Assembly (NCBI GenBank): GCA_963746325.1
Contig: CAVVBC010000002.1
Location: forward strand, 1 to 64,000
Reading direction: 5' to 3'
Length of the DNA stretch: 64,000 nucleotides
DNA from: RPQJ01 sp963746325
GTDB taxonomy: Bacteria > Pseudomonadota > Gammaproteobacteria > Steroidobacterales > Steroidobacteraceae
Shown: piece after piece, positions 9,539 through 19,085 of the stretch
Numbering within the stretch: position 1 is the first letter of the stretch
How the letters are laid out: each line of letters begins with the position of its first letter
Position numbers and translations under genes: made by a program
The notes under the pieces: generated by a model
Database searches by the model: none
Told to the model about the DNA's origin: nothing
What the model saw: the letters and a program-made list of their open reading frames with translations, nothing else

Positions 9539-10600
9539 TCAGGCCGCCCACGGACCGATCTTGTAAATCCACATCACGGCCTCGACGCACAGCCAGACCA
9601 GCGTGACGGGGATGAACACCTTCCAGCCGAGCCGCATGATCTGGTCGTAGCGGTAGCGCGGGAACGTGGCGCGGAACCACAGGAAACAGAACAGGAAGAA
9701 ACCTGACTTGAGCACGAACCAGTGCAGTCCAGGCGCGGCCAGCACGGCGATGTCGCCGACCACGGGGTAGCCTTCGAACGGCGACAGCCAGCCACCCAGG
9801 AAGAACGTGGCCGCCAGCGCCGAGATCAGGATCATGTTGGCGTATTCGGCGAGGAAGAACAGCGCGAACGCGATGCCCGCGTACTCGACGTGGAAGCCAG
9901 CGACGATCTCCGACTCGCCTTCCGCGACGTCGAATGGCGCGCGATTGGTTTCAGCGACGCCCGAGATGAAGTACACGACCATCAGCGGGAACAGCCAGAA
10001 CCAGTACCAGCTGCCCGGCCCGCCCGCCTGCGCCTCGACGATCCTGCCGATGTTGAGCGTGCCGGCCGCCATCACGACGCCGACCAGCGCGAAGCCCATC
10101 GCGATCTCGTACGCGACGATCTGCGCGGCAGAGCGCATCGCGCCGAGGAATGCGTACTTAGAGTTGGCGGCCCAGCCGGCGAGGATGATGCCGTAGGCGC
10201 CGAAGCCCGCGAGCGCGAGGATGTAGAGCACGCCGGCATCGATGTGCGCGACTGAGAACCCCGGCCACAGCGACATCACGGCCCATGCCGCGAACGCCGG
10301 CGTGAGCGTCAGCAGCGGCGCCACGACGAAGAGATAGCGGTTCGAGCGCGACGGCACGACCACTTCCTTCAGCAGCAGCTTGATGACGTCGGCGAAGGGC
10401 TGCAGCAGGCCGAGCGGCCCGACGCGGTTCGGCCCGATGCGCACCTGCATGTAGCCGATCACCTTGCGCTCGGCGTAGGTGGTGTACGCGACGCAAAGGA
10501 TGACCGTGATGGTGATGGCCAGGATCTGGCCCAACGCGACCAGCGACGTGCGCAACCAATCGGGCTGCGACAACCAGAATGCAGCGATCGTGTCGATCAT
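9539..10600 (-). CDS. nuoH: NADH-quinone oxidoreductase subunit H
   Basis: A 353-residue membrane subunit forming most of the ubiquinone-binding chamber. Conserved parts seen: YAERKVIGYMQVRIGPNRVG near the N-terminus, the acidic loop FDVAEGESEIVAGFHVEY, and FFLAEYANM. Its start overlaps the nuoG stop by 4 bp. Normal length. Confidence 0.96.
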   Translation of the reverse strand: MIDTIAAFWLSQPDWLRTSLVALGQILAITITVILCVAYTTYAERKVIGYMQVRIGPNRVGPLGLLQPFADVIKLLLKEVVVPSRSNRYLFVVAPLLTLTPAFAAWAVMSLWPGFSVAHIDAGVLYILALAGFGAYGIILAGWAANSKYAFLGAMRSAAQIVAYEIAMGFALVGVVMAAGTLNIGRIVEAQAGGPGSWYWFWLFPLMVVYFISGVAETNRAPFDVAEGESEIVAGFHVEYAGIAFALFFLAEYANMILISALAATFFLGGWLSPFEGYPVVGDIAVLAAPGLHWFVLKSGFFLFCFLWFRATFPRYRYDQIMRLGWKVFIPVTLVWLCVEAVMWIYKIGPWAA

Positions 10601-12792
10601 GCGGTGGTGCCCCCGGTCGCGCCAGCGATGCCGTCGGCCGTGGCCTGCAACGGCGCGGAACGCCGGACGATCGCGTCGACGCGGTAGATCGGCGTCTCGC
10701 GCGTCACGTCCATCGCGGCCAGGCGGCCCGGCGCGAAGGCCCCGGCGCCACCTGCAACGGTGCCCTTGTCGGCCTGCAGCTCGCGCTGCAATTCGTCGCG
10801 GACGTCTTCGGAGCTGACGTATTCGAAGCCTGCGAGGCCGAGCAGGTTGCCGAGCACGCGCAGTATCTTCCAGGCCGGCCGCGCCTCGCCTGCCGGCTTG
10901 GTGACGCCGGCCACGCTCTGCCAGCGGCCCTCGACGTTGACCCAGGTACCCGAGGTTTCCGCAAACACGGCGCTGGGCAGGATGACGGAAGCCGACGCCA
11001 GGATCTCGTCGCTTGCGTAAGGCGTGATCGCGACGACGCAGTCGGCGCCGCGCAGCGCAGCCTCGGTCGTCGACGAAGGAGGCAGGTCGGCGCTTTCAAT
11101 GCCGCCGAGCAGCACGTAGCCCTTGAGCCGCGCGGCCAGCATCTCGACTGTATTCAGCCCCGGTTGCGCGACCGCGCGCCCCCCCACCGTCCGGTGCGGC
11201 AGTACGCCGGCCAGGGCGGCGCCCACGGCATTGCCGCCTTCCGGCAGGAACCCGAGCGTCGCGCCCGTTGCCGCTGCGAGTGCAGCAGCCAGTGCGCGGA
11301 TTTCGGCATAGGACGCGTGATGCTGCGCCAGCGCGCCGAGCAGGATCATCCGTTGTTCACCAGTCGCGAGCATTGCGGCGACGACCTCGTGCTGCGCGGC
11401 AGGCATCACGCCCTCGAGGGCTGCGCCCAGGTTCGACGGCACCGGCTTGCCTTGCGAGCGCAGCGCAGCGACCAGCACGGCAGCCAGGTGCTGCGCCATG
11501 CCGAGCCCGTTGCTCGTCAGGTGGGCGGCGACCGGGAAGCGCACGTCGTATGCGCGCGGGTTGACGAAGGCGATCTTCGCACTGCGGCGCACCGCGGCCT
11601 GGCGGACCCGATGCGCGATCAGCGGTACTTCCTTGCGCAGGTTCGAACCGACGACGAGCAATGCTGAAGCCTGTTCGAGCTGCGCGAGGGTGCAGCCGAG
11701 CAGCGGCGCCACCGGATCGTTGGCCTGATCGCGGAAATCGACGCGGCGCAGCCGGTGGTCGAGATTGGCCGTACCGAGGCCGCGCGCAATCTTCGCGGCC
11801 AGCGTCAGCTCCTCGAGCGAGGAGATCGGCGAGGCGAGCACCCCGACCTGTGCCGCACCGGCCTCCCGGACGACCTGCTGCAGGCCCTTGGCCGCCGCTT
11901 CGAGCGCCGTCTCCCAGTCGACCGTCACCCACTCCGCGCCGCGCTTGACCATCGGCTTGACCGCGCGATCGGCCGCATAAAAGCCTTCGTAGCTGAAGCG
12001 GTCGCGGTCGGCGATCCAGGTTTCGTTGATGTCTTCGTTGGCGCGCGGCACGACCCGCATGACGCGCCCGCGCAGCACGTGCGCACTCAGGTTGGCGCCG
12101 ACGCAGTCGTGCGGAGAGACGAGCGGTACCTGCGTCATTTCCCAGGCCCGCGCGCGGTAACGGTAAGGCTTGTTGTTGAGCGCGCCGACCGGGCACAGGT
12201 CGATGATGTTGGCCGACAGCTCGTGCTCGATGCTCTGCTCGATGAATGTCGAGATCATCGTCTGCTCGCCGCGGCCGATCGTGCCGAGCGCGGGGTTGCC
12301 CGCGATTTCCTGGCCGAAGCGCACGCAGCGCGTGCAGTGGATGCAGCGCGTCATGTCCGTGGAGATGAGCGGGCCGAGGTTCTCGTCCTTGAAGACGCGC
12401 TTGCGCTCGGCGTAGCGCGAGACGTCGCGGCCGAAGCCCACCGCGAGGTCCTGCAGCTCGCACTCGCCGCCCTGGTCGCAGATCGGGCAGTCGAGCGGAT
12501 GGTTGATCAGCAGGAACTCCATCGTCGCCTTCTGCGCCGAGATCGCCTTGGGCGACTTGGTGAAGACCTTCATGCCCTCGGCGACGGGAGTGGCGCAGGC
12601 CGGCAGCGGCTTCGGGGCCTTCTCGACCTCGACCAGGCACATGCGGCAGTTGGCCGCGATGGTCAGCTTGTCGTGGTAGCAGAAGCGCGGGACGTACACG
12701 CCGTTCGCATCCGTCACCTGGATGAGCATGGCGTTCTTGCGCGCCTTCATCGGCACGCCGTCGACTTCGATGTTGACCAGCTCTTCGCTCAT
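10597..12792 (-). CDS. nuoG: NADH-quinone oxidoreductase subunit G
   Basis: A 731-residue iron-sulfur subunit of the NADH-dehydrogenase arm. The N-terminal ferredoxin-like domain has the 2Fe-2S cysteines (YVPRFCYH, CRMCLVE), the His-cysteine 4Fe-4S motif (HPLDCPICDQGGECELQD) and CIHCTRCVRFGQEIAG. The C-terminal molybdopterin-oxidoreductase-like domain has lost its cofactor function, as usual in the family. Ten bases after nuoF, with a 4-bp overlap into nuoH. Confidence 0.95.
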   Translation of the reverse strand: MSEELVNIEVDGVPMKARKNAMLIQVTDANGVYVPRFCYHDKLTIAANCRMCLVEVEKAPKPLPACATPVAEGMKVFTKSPKAISAQKATMEFLLINHPLDCPICDQGGECELQDLAVGFGRDVSRYAERKRVFKDENLGPLISTDMTRCIHCTRCVRFGQEIAGNPALGTIGRGEQTMISTFIEQSIEHELSANIIDLCPVGALNNKPYRYRARAWEMTQVPLVSPHDCVGANLSAHVLRGRVMRVVPRANEDINETWIADRDRFSYEGFYAADRAVKPMVKRGAEWVTVDWETALEAAAKGLQQVVREAGAAQVGVLASPISSLEELTLAAKIARGLGTANLDHRLRRVDFRDQANDPVAPLLGCTLAQLEQASALLVVGSNLRKEVPLIAHRVRQAAVRRSAKIAFVNPRAYDVRFPVAAHLTSNGLGMAQHLAAVLVAALRSQGKPVPSNLGAALEGVMPAAQHEVVAAMLATGEQRMILLGALAQHHASYAEIRALAAALAAATGATLGFLPEGGNAVGAALAGVLPHRTVGGRAVAQPGLNTVEMLAARLKGYVLLGGIESADLPPSSTTEAALRGADCVVAITPYASDEILASASVILPSAVFAETSGTWVNVEGRWQSVAGVTKPAGEARPAWKILRVLGNLLGLAGFEYVSSEDVRDELQRELQADKGTVAGGAGAFAPGRLAAMDVTRETPIYRVDAIVRRSAPLQATADGIAGATGGTTA

Positions 12793-12802
12793 GGTGCCTT
12801 GA

Positions 12803-14110
<1,308 letters not shown>

Positions 14111-14135
14111 GCGGGCGCTCCTGCTCGAAACCGGC

Positions 14136-14651
14136 TTACTTGTGGTCGTCGAGAATCTGGTCCACCTTTTCAGGCGTCAGGTTCTCGAAGTACACGTGGT
14201 TGACCATCATCATCGGCGCGCCATTGCACGCCGCAAGGCATTCCTCTTCGCGCTTGATGAAGAAGCGTCCGTCGGGCGTGCTGCCGCCCGCCCTGACGCC
14301 GAGGCGCTTCTCGACGTGGGCCAGCAGCTCCTCGCCGCCGCGCAGCATGCACGAGATGTTGGTGCAGACCGAGATGTGGTTGCGGCCGCATGGACTGGTC
14401 TCGAACATCGAATAGAACGAAGCGACCTCGTACACCTGGATCGGCGGCAGACCGAGGTACGCGGCCACGGCGTCCATCGATTCCTGCGGCAGGTGACCGT
14501 GCTCGTGCTGCACCGCATGCAGCGCAGCGATGACGGCCGAACGCTTGCGATCCACCGGAAATTTCTTGAGCCAGTGGTCGATCTCCTCCCGCACGTGCGC
14601 GGAAAGAACCTCGCCCGTGCCGGACGTCGCAGGGTGGATGGTTTCGCTCAC
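14136..14651 (-). CDS. nuoE: NADH-quinone oxidoreductase subunit E
   Basis: A 171-residue thioredoxin-like subunit with the 2Fe-2S cluster N1a, partner of NuoF. The cluster cysteines are visible in SPCGRNHISVCTN and EECLAACNGAP. I start it at GTG 14651 (VSETIHPATS) because this GTGA overlaps the nuoD stop by 4 bp; the longer open frame upstream only runs back into nuoD. Confidence 0.94.
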   Translation of the reverse strand: MSETIHPATSGTGEVLSAHVREEIDHWLKKFPVDRKRSAVIAALHAVQHEHGHLPQESMDAVAAYLGLPPIQVYEVASFYSMFETSPCGRNHISVCTNISCMLRGGEELLAHVEKRLGVRAGGSTPDGRFFIKREEECLAACNGAPMMMVNHVYFENLTPEKVDQILDDHK

Positions 14652-15925
14652 CGGTCGATTTCTCCGAACACGATGTCGAGGGTGCCGATCACCGCGACGA
14701 CGTCGGCCAGCATGTGGCCCGTGGTCATTTCCTCGAGCGCCGCGAGGTGCGGAAAGCCCGGCGCACGGCACTTCAGCCGGTACGGCTTGTTGGCGCCGTC
14801 GGAGATCAGGTAGATCCCGAACTCGCCCTTGGGCGCCTCGACGGCGCCGTACGATTCACCGGCAGGCACGCAATAACCTTCCGTGAACAGCTTGAAGTGA
14901 TGGATCAGTGATTCCATGTCGCCCTTCATCGCCTCACGCCGCGGCGGCACGATCTTGTGATCGTCGACCATCACGGGACCTGGATTCTTCTTGAGCCAGT
15001 CGACGCACTGCTTGACGATGCGATTCGACTGGCGCAGTTCTTCGACGCGGACCAGGTAGCGGTCGTAGCAGTCGCCATTGAGGCCCACCGGGATGTCGAA
15101 ATCCATGCGGTCGTACACTTCGTACGGCTGCTTCTTGCGCAGGTCCCACGCGATGCCGGAGCCGCGCAGCACGGGGCCGGTGAAACCGAGGTTGAGCGCG
15201 CGCTCGGGAGTGACGACGCCGATATTGACCGTGCGCTGCTTCCAGATGCGGTTGTCGGTGAGCAGCGTTTCGTATTCGTCGATCGCCGCCGGGAACCGCG
15301 CCGTGAAATCGTCGATGAAGTCGAGCAGCGTGCCGGAGCGGGCCTCGTTCAGGCGATTGATTTCCTTCGCGCTGCGGAAGCGCGAAGGCTGGTACTTCGG
15401 CAGGGTATCCGGCAGGTCGCGATACACACCGCCCGGCCGGTAATACGCCGCGTGCATGCGCGTGCCCGAGACGGCCTCGTAGCAGTCCATGAGGTCTTCA
15501 CGCTCGCGGAAGCAGTACAGGAACATCGTCATCGCGCCGATGTCCAGACCGTGCGCGCCGAGCCACATCAGGTGGTTCAGGATGCGCGTGATCTCGTCGA
15601 ACATGACGCGGATGTACTGCGCCCGCTCAGGCACCTGCACTCCGAGCAGCTTTTCGATCGCAATGCAGTACGCATGCTCGTTGCACATCATCGAGACGTA
15701 GTCGAGCCGGTCCATGTAGCCGATCGACTGGTTGTACGGCTTGCTCTCGGCGAGCTTCTCGGTCGCGCGGTGCAGCAGGCCGATGTGCGGGTCGGCTTTC
15801 TGCACGACTTCGCCATCCATCTCGAGCACCAGGCGCAGCACACCGTGCGCCGCCGGGTGCTGCGGACCGAAATTCATCGTATAGCTGCGGATCTCAGCCA
15901 TTTTTTGCGCCATGTTCTGGGCCAT
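14648..15925 (-). CDS. nuoD: NADH-quinone oxidoreductase subunit D
   Basis: A 49-kDa-type subunit, up to 425 residues, which with NuoB and NuoH forms the quinone site. Conserved: MNFGPQHPAAHGVLRLVLEM and GLLHRATEKLAE. The reading frame opens at ATG 15925, but the better N-terminus by family comparison is ATG 15901 (MAEIRSYTMNF), which overlaps the nuoC stop by 8 bp. The three in-frame ATGs (MAQNMAQKMAE) leave this open. Separate from nuoC, unlike the fused NuoCD of E. coli. Confidence 0.94.
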   Translation of the reverse strand: MAQNMAQKMAEIRSYTMNFGPQHPAAHGVLRLVLEMDGEVVQKADPHIGLLHRATEKLAESKPYNQSIGYMDRLDYVSMMCNEHAYCIAIEKLLGVQVPERAQYIRVMFDEITRILNHLMWLGAHGLDIGAMTMFLYCFREREDLMDCYEAVSGTRMHAAYYRPGGVYRDLPDTLPKYQPSRFRSAKEINRLNEARSGTLLDFIDDFTARFPAAIDEYETLLTDNRIWKQRTVNIGVVTPERALNLGFTGPVLRGSGIAWDLRKKQPYEVYDRMDFDIPVGLNGDCYDRYLVRVEELRQSNRIVKQCVDWLKKNPGPVMVDDHKIVPPRREAMKGDMESLIHHFKLFTEGYCVPAGESYGAVEAPKGEFGIYLISDGANKPYRLKCRAPGFPHLAALEEMTTGHMLADVVAVIGTLDIVFGEIDR

Positions 15926-16655
15926 GCTTCGGCGCGTCCTTGAGCGCGGCCTCGTAGCGGTTGTCGTCGCGGATCACGCGCGGCACCAGCGTGCGCGGCT
16001 CGATGCTGACGGGTTCGTACACCACGCGACCCTTGAGCGGGTCGTAGCGGACTTCGACGTTGCCCATCAGCGGGAAGTCCTTGCGGAACGGATGGCCGAT
16101 GAAGCCGTAGTCCGTCAGCAGGCGGCGCAGGTCGGGATGTCCCCGGAACAGGATGCCGAACAGGTCGAACGCCTCGCGCTCGAACCAGTCCGCCGCCTTC
16201 CAGATATCGATCACGGAATCGATCATCGGCGGTTCGCCCGGCTCGCAGAACACGCGCAGGCGCAAGCGCCGGTTATGCTTCACGCTGAGCAGGTGATAGA
16301 CCACCGCGAATCGCTTCGCCTCCTCCTCTCCCGCCTCGCGGGAAAGGGACGGGGTGAGGGTCGGGGCGAGCGAACCCGCCGGCAGCGCGCGGCTCACGCC
16401 ACGGCTGAAGCCGCGGAAGGTTGCGGTCTCGGTGTTCCATTCGTCGACGCCGTAGAGCGAGTAGTCGACGCCGCAGATATCGATGAGCTGCTCGAAGCTC
16501 CAGTCGGCGTCGTCACGCAGGGCCGTGCACAAGGGCACGAGCGCGGCAGGCGCCACTTCGAACGTGAGTTCGCCGCAACGTGATTCGACGCGCGTCACCT
16601 GGCCTGCAAAGCGACCCGAGATCGACTCGGCGAGTTGTTCCAACTCCTGGTTCAT
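15894..16655 (-). CDS. nuoC: NADH-quinone oxidoreductase subunit C, with in-frame REP insertion
   Basis: The 30-kDa subunit of complex I, 253 residues, stabilising NuoD in the peripheral arm. The C-terminal family signature is present (EREAFDLFGILFRGHPDLRR). An odd feature lies between RGFSRGVSRA and RFAVVYHLLSV: about 25 residues (LAPTLTPSLSREAGEEE and neighbours) are encoded by a REP-like palindrome (about 16325-16371) resembling the intergenic palindromes near 29.6 and 32.0 kb. The insertion keeps the frame and falls in a linker that varies among homologues, so the protein is probably functional. Confidence 0.93.
   Translation of the reverse strand: MNQELEQLAESISGRFAGQVTRVESRCGELTFEVAPAALVPLCTALRDDADWSFEQLIDICGVDYSLYGVDEWNTETATFRGFSRGVSRALPAGSLAPTLTPSLSREAGEEEAKRFAVVYHLLSVKHNRRLRLRVFCEPGEPPMIDSVIDIWKAADWFEREAFDLFGILFRGHPDLRRLLTDYGFIGHPFRKDFPLMGNVEVRYDPLKGRVVYEPVSIEPRTLVPRVIRDDNRYEAALKDAPKHGPEHGAKNG
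16325..16371. repeat. REP-like palindrome inside nuoC
   Basis: A hairpin CCTCTCCCGC/GCGGGAAAGG with a short loop, followed by GACGGGGTGAGGGTCGGGG. The arrangement of a CCTCTCC-type palindrome followed by GGGTGAGGG matches the REP-like copy at 29577-29624. It is read in frame as part of nuoC. Confidence 0.7.
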
Positions 16656-16673
16656 GCCCTTGTCCGGTCTCGC

Positions 16674-17168
16674 TCAGCGCGCAATCGTCTGCGTGCGGTG
16701 GATTTTCTTCTGCAACTGGATCAAGCCGTAAATCAGCGCTTCGGCAGAAGGCGGGCAGCCCGGCACGTACACGTCGACGGGCACGATCCGGTCGCAACCG
16801 CGGACCACGGCGTACGAATAGTGATAGTAGCCGCCGCCGTTGGCGCAGGAGCCCATCGAGATGACCCAGCGCGGCTCCGGCATCTGGTCGTAGACCTTGC
16901 GCAACGCAGGGGCCATCTTGTTGACGAGCGTGCCGGCCACGATCATCACGTCCGACTGGCGCGGGCTCGGGCGGAAGACGATGCCGAAGCGGTCGAGGTC
17001 GTAGCGCGCGGCGCCGGCATGCATCATCTCGACGGCGCAGCAGGCGAGGCCGAACGTCATCGGCCACATCGACCCGGTGCGCGCCCAGTTCATGAGTGCA
17101 TCCACCGACGTCGTGAACACGCCGCGATCGGCGGGCGCGTCGGTGCTGCTCGGTGCTTCTAATCCCAT
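16674..17168 (-). CDS. nuoB: NADH-quinone oxidoreductase subunit B
   Basis: A 164-residue subunit carrying cluster N2, the last cluster before quinone. The cysteines are in FGLACCAVEMM, SMGSCANGGGYY and PVDVYVPGCPPSAE, as expected. Start at ATG 17168 (MGLEAPSSTDAP), overlapping the nuoA stop by 10 bp. The frame is open far upstream, but that part is antisense to nothing useful and overlaps nuoA. Confidence 0.96.
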   Translation of the reverse strand: MGLEAPSSTDAPADRGVFTTSVDALMNWARTGSMWPMTFGLACCAVEMMHAGAARYDLDRFGIVFRPSPRQSDVMIVAGTLVNKMAPALRKVYDQMPEPRWVISMGSCANGGGYYHYSYAVVRGCDRIVPVDVYVPGCPPSAEALIYGLIQLQKKIHRTQTIAR

Positions 17169-17524
17169 TCGAGCGCCCCTTTCTTCCACTCGTAGATGAA
17201 GCCGACCACGAGCACCAGCAGGAAGACGCCCATCGCCGCCAGCGCCACGATGCCGATCGAATCGAGGGCTACGGCCCACGGGAACAGGAAGGCGATCTCC
17301 AGGTCGAACACGATGAAGAGGATGGCCACCAGGTAGTACCGCACGTCGAATTTCATGCGGGAATCTTCGAAAGCCTCGAAGCCGCACTCGTAAGGCGAGA
17401 GCTTTTCGGCGTCCGGACGACTCGGCGCGAGCAGGAAGCCGAGAACGAGCAGGAGGACGCCCAGTCCGCCAGCCACCAACAGGAAAATCAGGACCGGCAG
17501 GTATTCGGCAAGCATCTCGAGCAA
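17159..17524 (-). CDS. nuoA: NADH-quinone oxidoreductase subunit A
   Basis: The first gene of the complex I operon: 121 residues, three transmembrane helices (LPVLIFLLVAGGLGVLLLVL; YYLVAILFIVFDLEIAFLFP; ALAAMGVFLLVLVVGFIYEW) and the conserved loop SPYECGFEAFEDSRMKFDVR. A promoter with an extended -10 is proposed 31 bases upstream, after the tRNA-Leu terminator, so nuoA-N is probably its own transcription unit. Confidence 0.96.
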   Translation of the reverse strand: MLEMLAEYLPVLIFLLVAGGLGVLLLVLGFLLAPSRPDAEKLSPYECGFEAFEDSRMKFDVRYYLVAILFIVFDLEIAFLFPWAVALDSIGIVALAAMGVFLLVLVVGFIYEWKKGALEWD

Positions 17525-17554
17525 TGGTCTCGAAGAGGGTGCGATTAGCCCACA

Positions 17555-17563
17555 ATTCTAACA
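17555..17563 (-). promoter_or_regulatory. candidate nuo operon promoter
   Basis: An extended -10 element TGTTAGAAT on the minus strand between the tRNA-Leu terminator and nuoA, ending 31 bases before the nuoA ATG. The -35 region is poor (TACTGC at 17 bp), which is tolerable with an extended -10. No dyad operator was recognised. Confidence 0.45.
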
Positions 17564-17594
17564 GCACCAATTGCAGTGCAGTAAGTGCGGAAAT

Positions 17595-17619
17595 GAAAAA
17601 GGCGAGCCGTGGCTCGCCT
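17595..17619 (-). terminator. terminator after tRNA-Leu
   Basis: A stem AGGCGAGC/GCTCGCCT with a CGTG loop, followed on the minus strand by TTTTT. It lies 15 bases beyond the tRNA CCA end and separates the tpiA-secG-tRNA unit from nuo. Confidence 0.85.
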
Positions 17620-17633
17620 CGTTCTGTTCGACC

Positions 17634-17718
17634 TGGTGCGGATGGAGAGACTCGAACTCTCACGCCTTACGGCACTACCCCCTCAAGATAGCGTGTCTAC
17701 CAATTCCACCACATCCGC
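17634..17718 (-). tRNA. tRNA-Leu (GAG)
   Basis: An 85-nt class II tRNA with a long variable arm and encoded CCA. The anticodon loop TTGAGGG gives GAG (reads CTC/CTT leucine codons). It lies between secG and nuoA, a typical gammaproteobacterial position, and is probably co-transcribed with tpiA-secG. Confidence 0.95.
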
Positions 17719-17745
17719 ATCTTCGATCGATCGTTGGAACCTGCT

Positions 17746-18183
17746 TCAGTTGCCCGCGGGCTTTTCTGCCGGCGGCGACTGCTGCGGCTGCACCACGGCA
17801 GGCTGGGATCCGGTAGCGGGCGTTGCCGGGGTTGCCGCCGGCGGTGCGGCAGGCAGCGCTGGCAATGCCGTGGGATCCGTCGCGGGTGCCGGCGCCGGCG
17901 CGGACTGCTGCACGGTGTCGACGACGCTGGTCGGCGCCTTCTGCTGGCTGAACAGGTACGTCAGGCCGAGGCTGGTCAGGAAGAACAGCGTGGCCAGGAC
18001 CGCCGTCGTGCGCGAGAGGAAATTGGCCGAGCCGCGCGCACCGAACACGGTGCCCGACGCGCCCGCACCGAAGCCGGCGCCCGCATCGGCTCCCTTGCCG
18101 CGCTGCAGGAGCACGATCCCGATGATCGCGAACGCGAGCAGCACGTGGAAAACGACAGCCAGAGTCTGCAGCCAATTCATCAA
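17746..18183 (-). CDS. secG: preprotein translocase subunit SecG
   Basis: A 145-residue SecYEG accessory subunit. Two transmembrane helices (LAVVFHVLLAFAIIGIVLLQ and a second near VLATLFFLTSLGLTYLFS) flank the conserved RGKGADAGAGFGAGASGTVF segment. The C-terminal tail is a long Ala/Pro/Gln-rich extension ending in KPAGN, variable in the family. 37 bases after tpiA. Confidence 0.94.
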   Translation of the reverse strand: MMNWLQTLAVVFHVLLAFAIIGIVLLQRGKGADAGAGFGAGASGTVFGARGSANFLSRTTAVLATLFFLTSLGLTYLFSQQKAPTSVVDTVQQSAPAPAPATDPTALPALPAAPPAATPATPATGSQPAVVQPQQSPPAEKPAGN

Positions 18184-18220
18184 GAAGAACCTTATGCCAA
18201 CGGGTGAGGACGCTTCGCCG

Positions 18221-18973
18221 TCAACCTGCGCCGGCGCAGATGCGTGCGAATTCGTCCGCCTTGAGCGACGCCCCGCCGACGAGTCCGCCGTCGATATCGG
18301 GCATCGCGAACAGTTCCTGGGCGTTGGAAGCCTTGACGCTGCCGCCGTACAGGAGCCTGACCGATCCGCCTATTGTAGCATCCCGGTCCGTGAGCTTGGA
18401 ACGAATCATCGCGTGTACAGCCTGGGCCTGCTCCGGCGTGGCCGTCCTGCCGGTGCCGATCGCCCAGACCGGCTCATAGGCGATGACGGCCTTGGCCAGC
18501 GACTGGATTCCGCTCACCGCCAGGACCGCTTCCAGCTGGCGCGTCACCACGGCCGTGGTCTGGTCGCCTTCCCGTTCCTCCAGGGTTTCGCCCACGCACA
18601 GCACCGGGACCAGGCCCTGGGACTGCGCCGCCACGAACTTGCGGGCGACGAGGTTGTCGCTTTCGGCATACAGCTGCCGCCGTTCGGAGTGCCCGACCAG
18701 CACGTAGCGGCAACCGACGTCCTTGAGCATGGCGGCCGAGACCTCACCGGTGAAGGCGCCCTGCGCTTCCGCGCACACGGACTGCGCCCCCAGGGCCACC
18801 CCGGAGTCCTTCAGCAGGCGGGCCGTCTCCATCAGGTACGGGAAAGGCGGACACAGCATGATCTCGGCTCGCTTGCCGGGCTGCAGCAGGTCGAGCAAGC
18901 CGCTCACCAGCTGCGCGTTCTCGGCGCGCGATCCGTGCATCTTCCAGTTGCCCGCGACGAGCGGCTGACGCAT
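18221..18973 (-). CDS. tpiA: triosephosphate isomerase
   Basis: A 250-residue glycolytic TIM barrel interconverting dihydroxyacetone phosphate and glyceraldehyde 3-phosphate. Catalytic residues are visible: Asn/Lys in GNWKMHGS, His in VLVGHSERR, Glu in AYEPVWAIGTG; the phosphate loop is YGGSVKASNA. First gene of tpiA-secG-tRNA-Leu, with a plausible promoter at 19037-19065. Confidence 0.97.
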   Translation of the reverse strand: MRQPLVAGNWKMHGSRAENAQLVSGLLDLLQPGKRAEIMLCPPFPYLMETARLLKDSGVALGAQSVCAEAQGAFTGEVSAAMLKDVGCRYVLVGHSERRQLYAESDNLVARKFVAAQSQGLVPVLCVGETLEEREGDQTTAVVTRQLEAVLAVSGIQSLAKAVIAYEPVWAIGTGRTATPEQAQAVHAMIRSKLTDRDATIGGSVRLLYGGSVKASNAQELFAMPDIDGGLVGGASLKADEFARICAGAG

Positions 18974-19036
18974 GTTGAATTTCCCCGCAGACAGTAAGCG
19001 AAACCACCCAGGCGGGCGGGCCGCGAAAGGCGCGCG

Positions 19037-19065
19037 ATCTTAGCGGCGAGGTCGGGTTAAAGCAA
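19037..19065 (-). promoter_or_regulatory. candidate tpiA promoter
   Basis: TTGCTT (19065-19060), a 17-bp spacer, TAAGAT (19042-19037) on the minus strand, in the 112-bp gap between glmM and tpiA. Fair match to the sigma-70 consensus, about 63 bases before the tpiA start. Confidence 0.45.
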
Positions 19066-19085
19066 TGATGCGGGACGGGCGCAGG

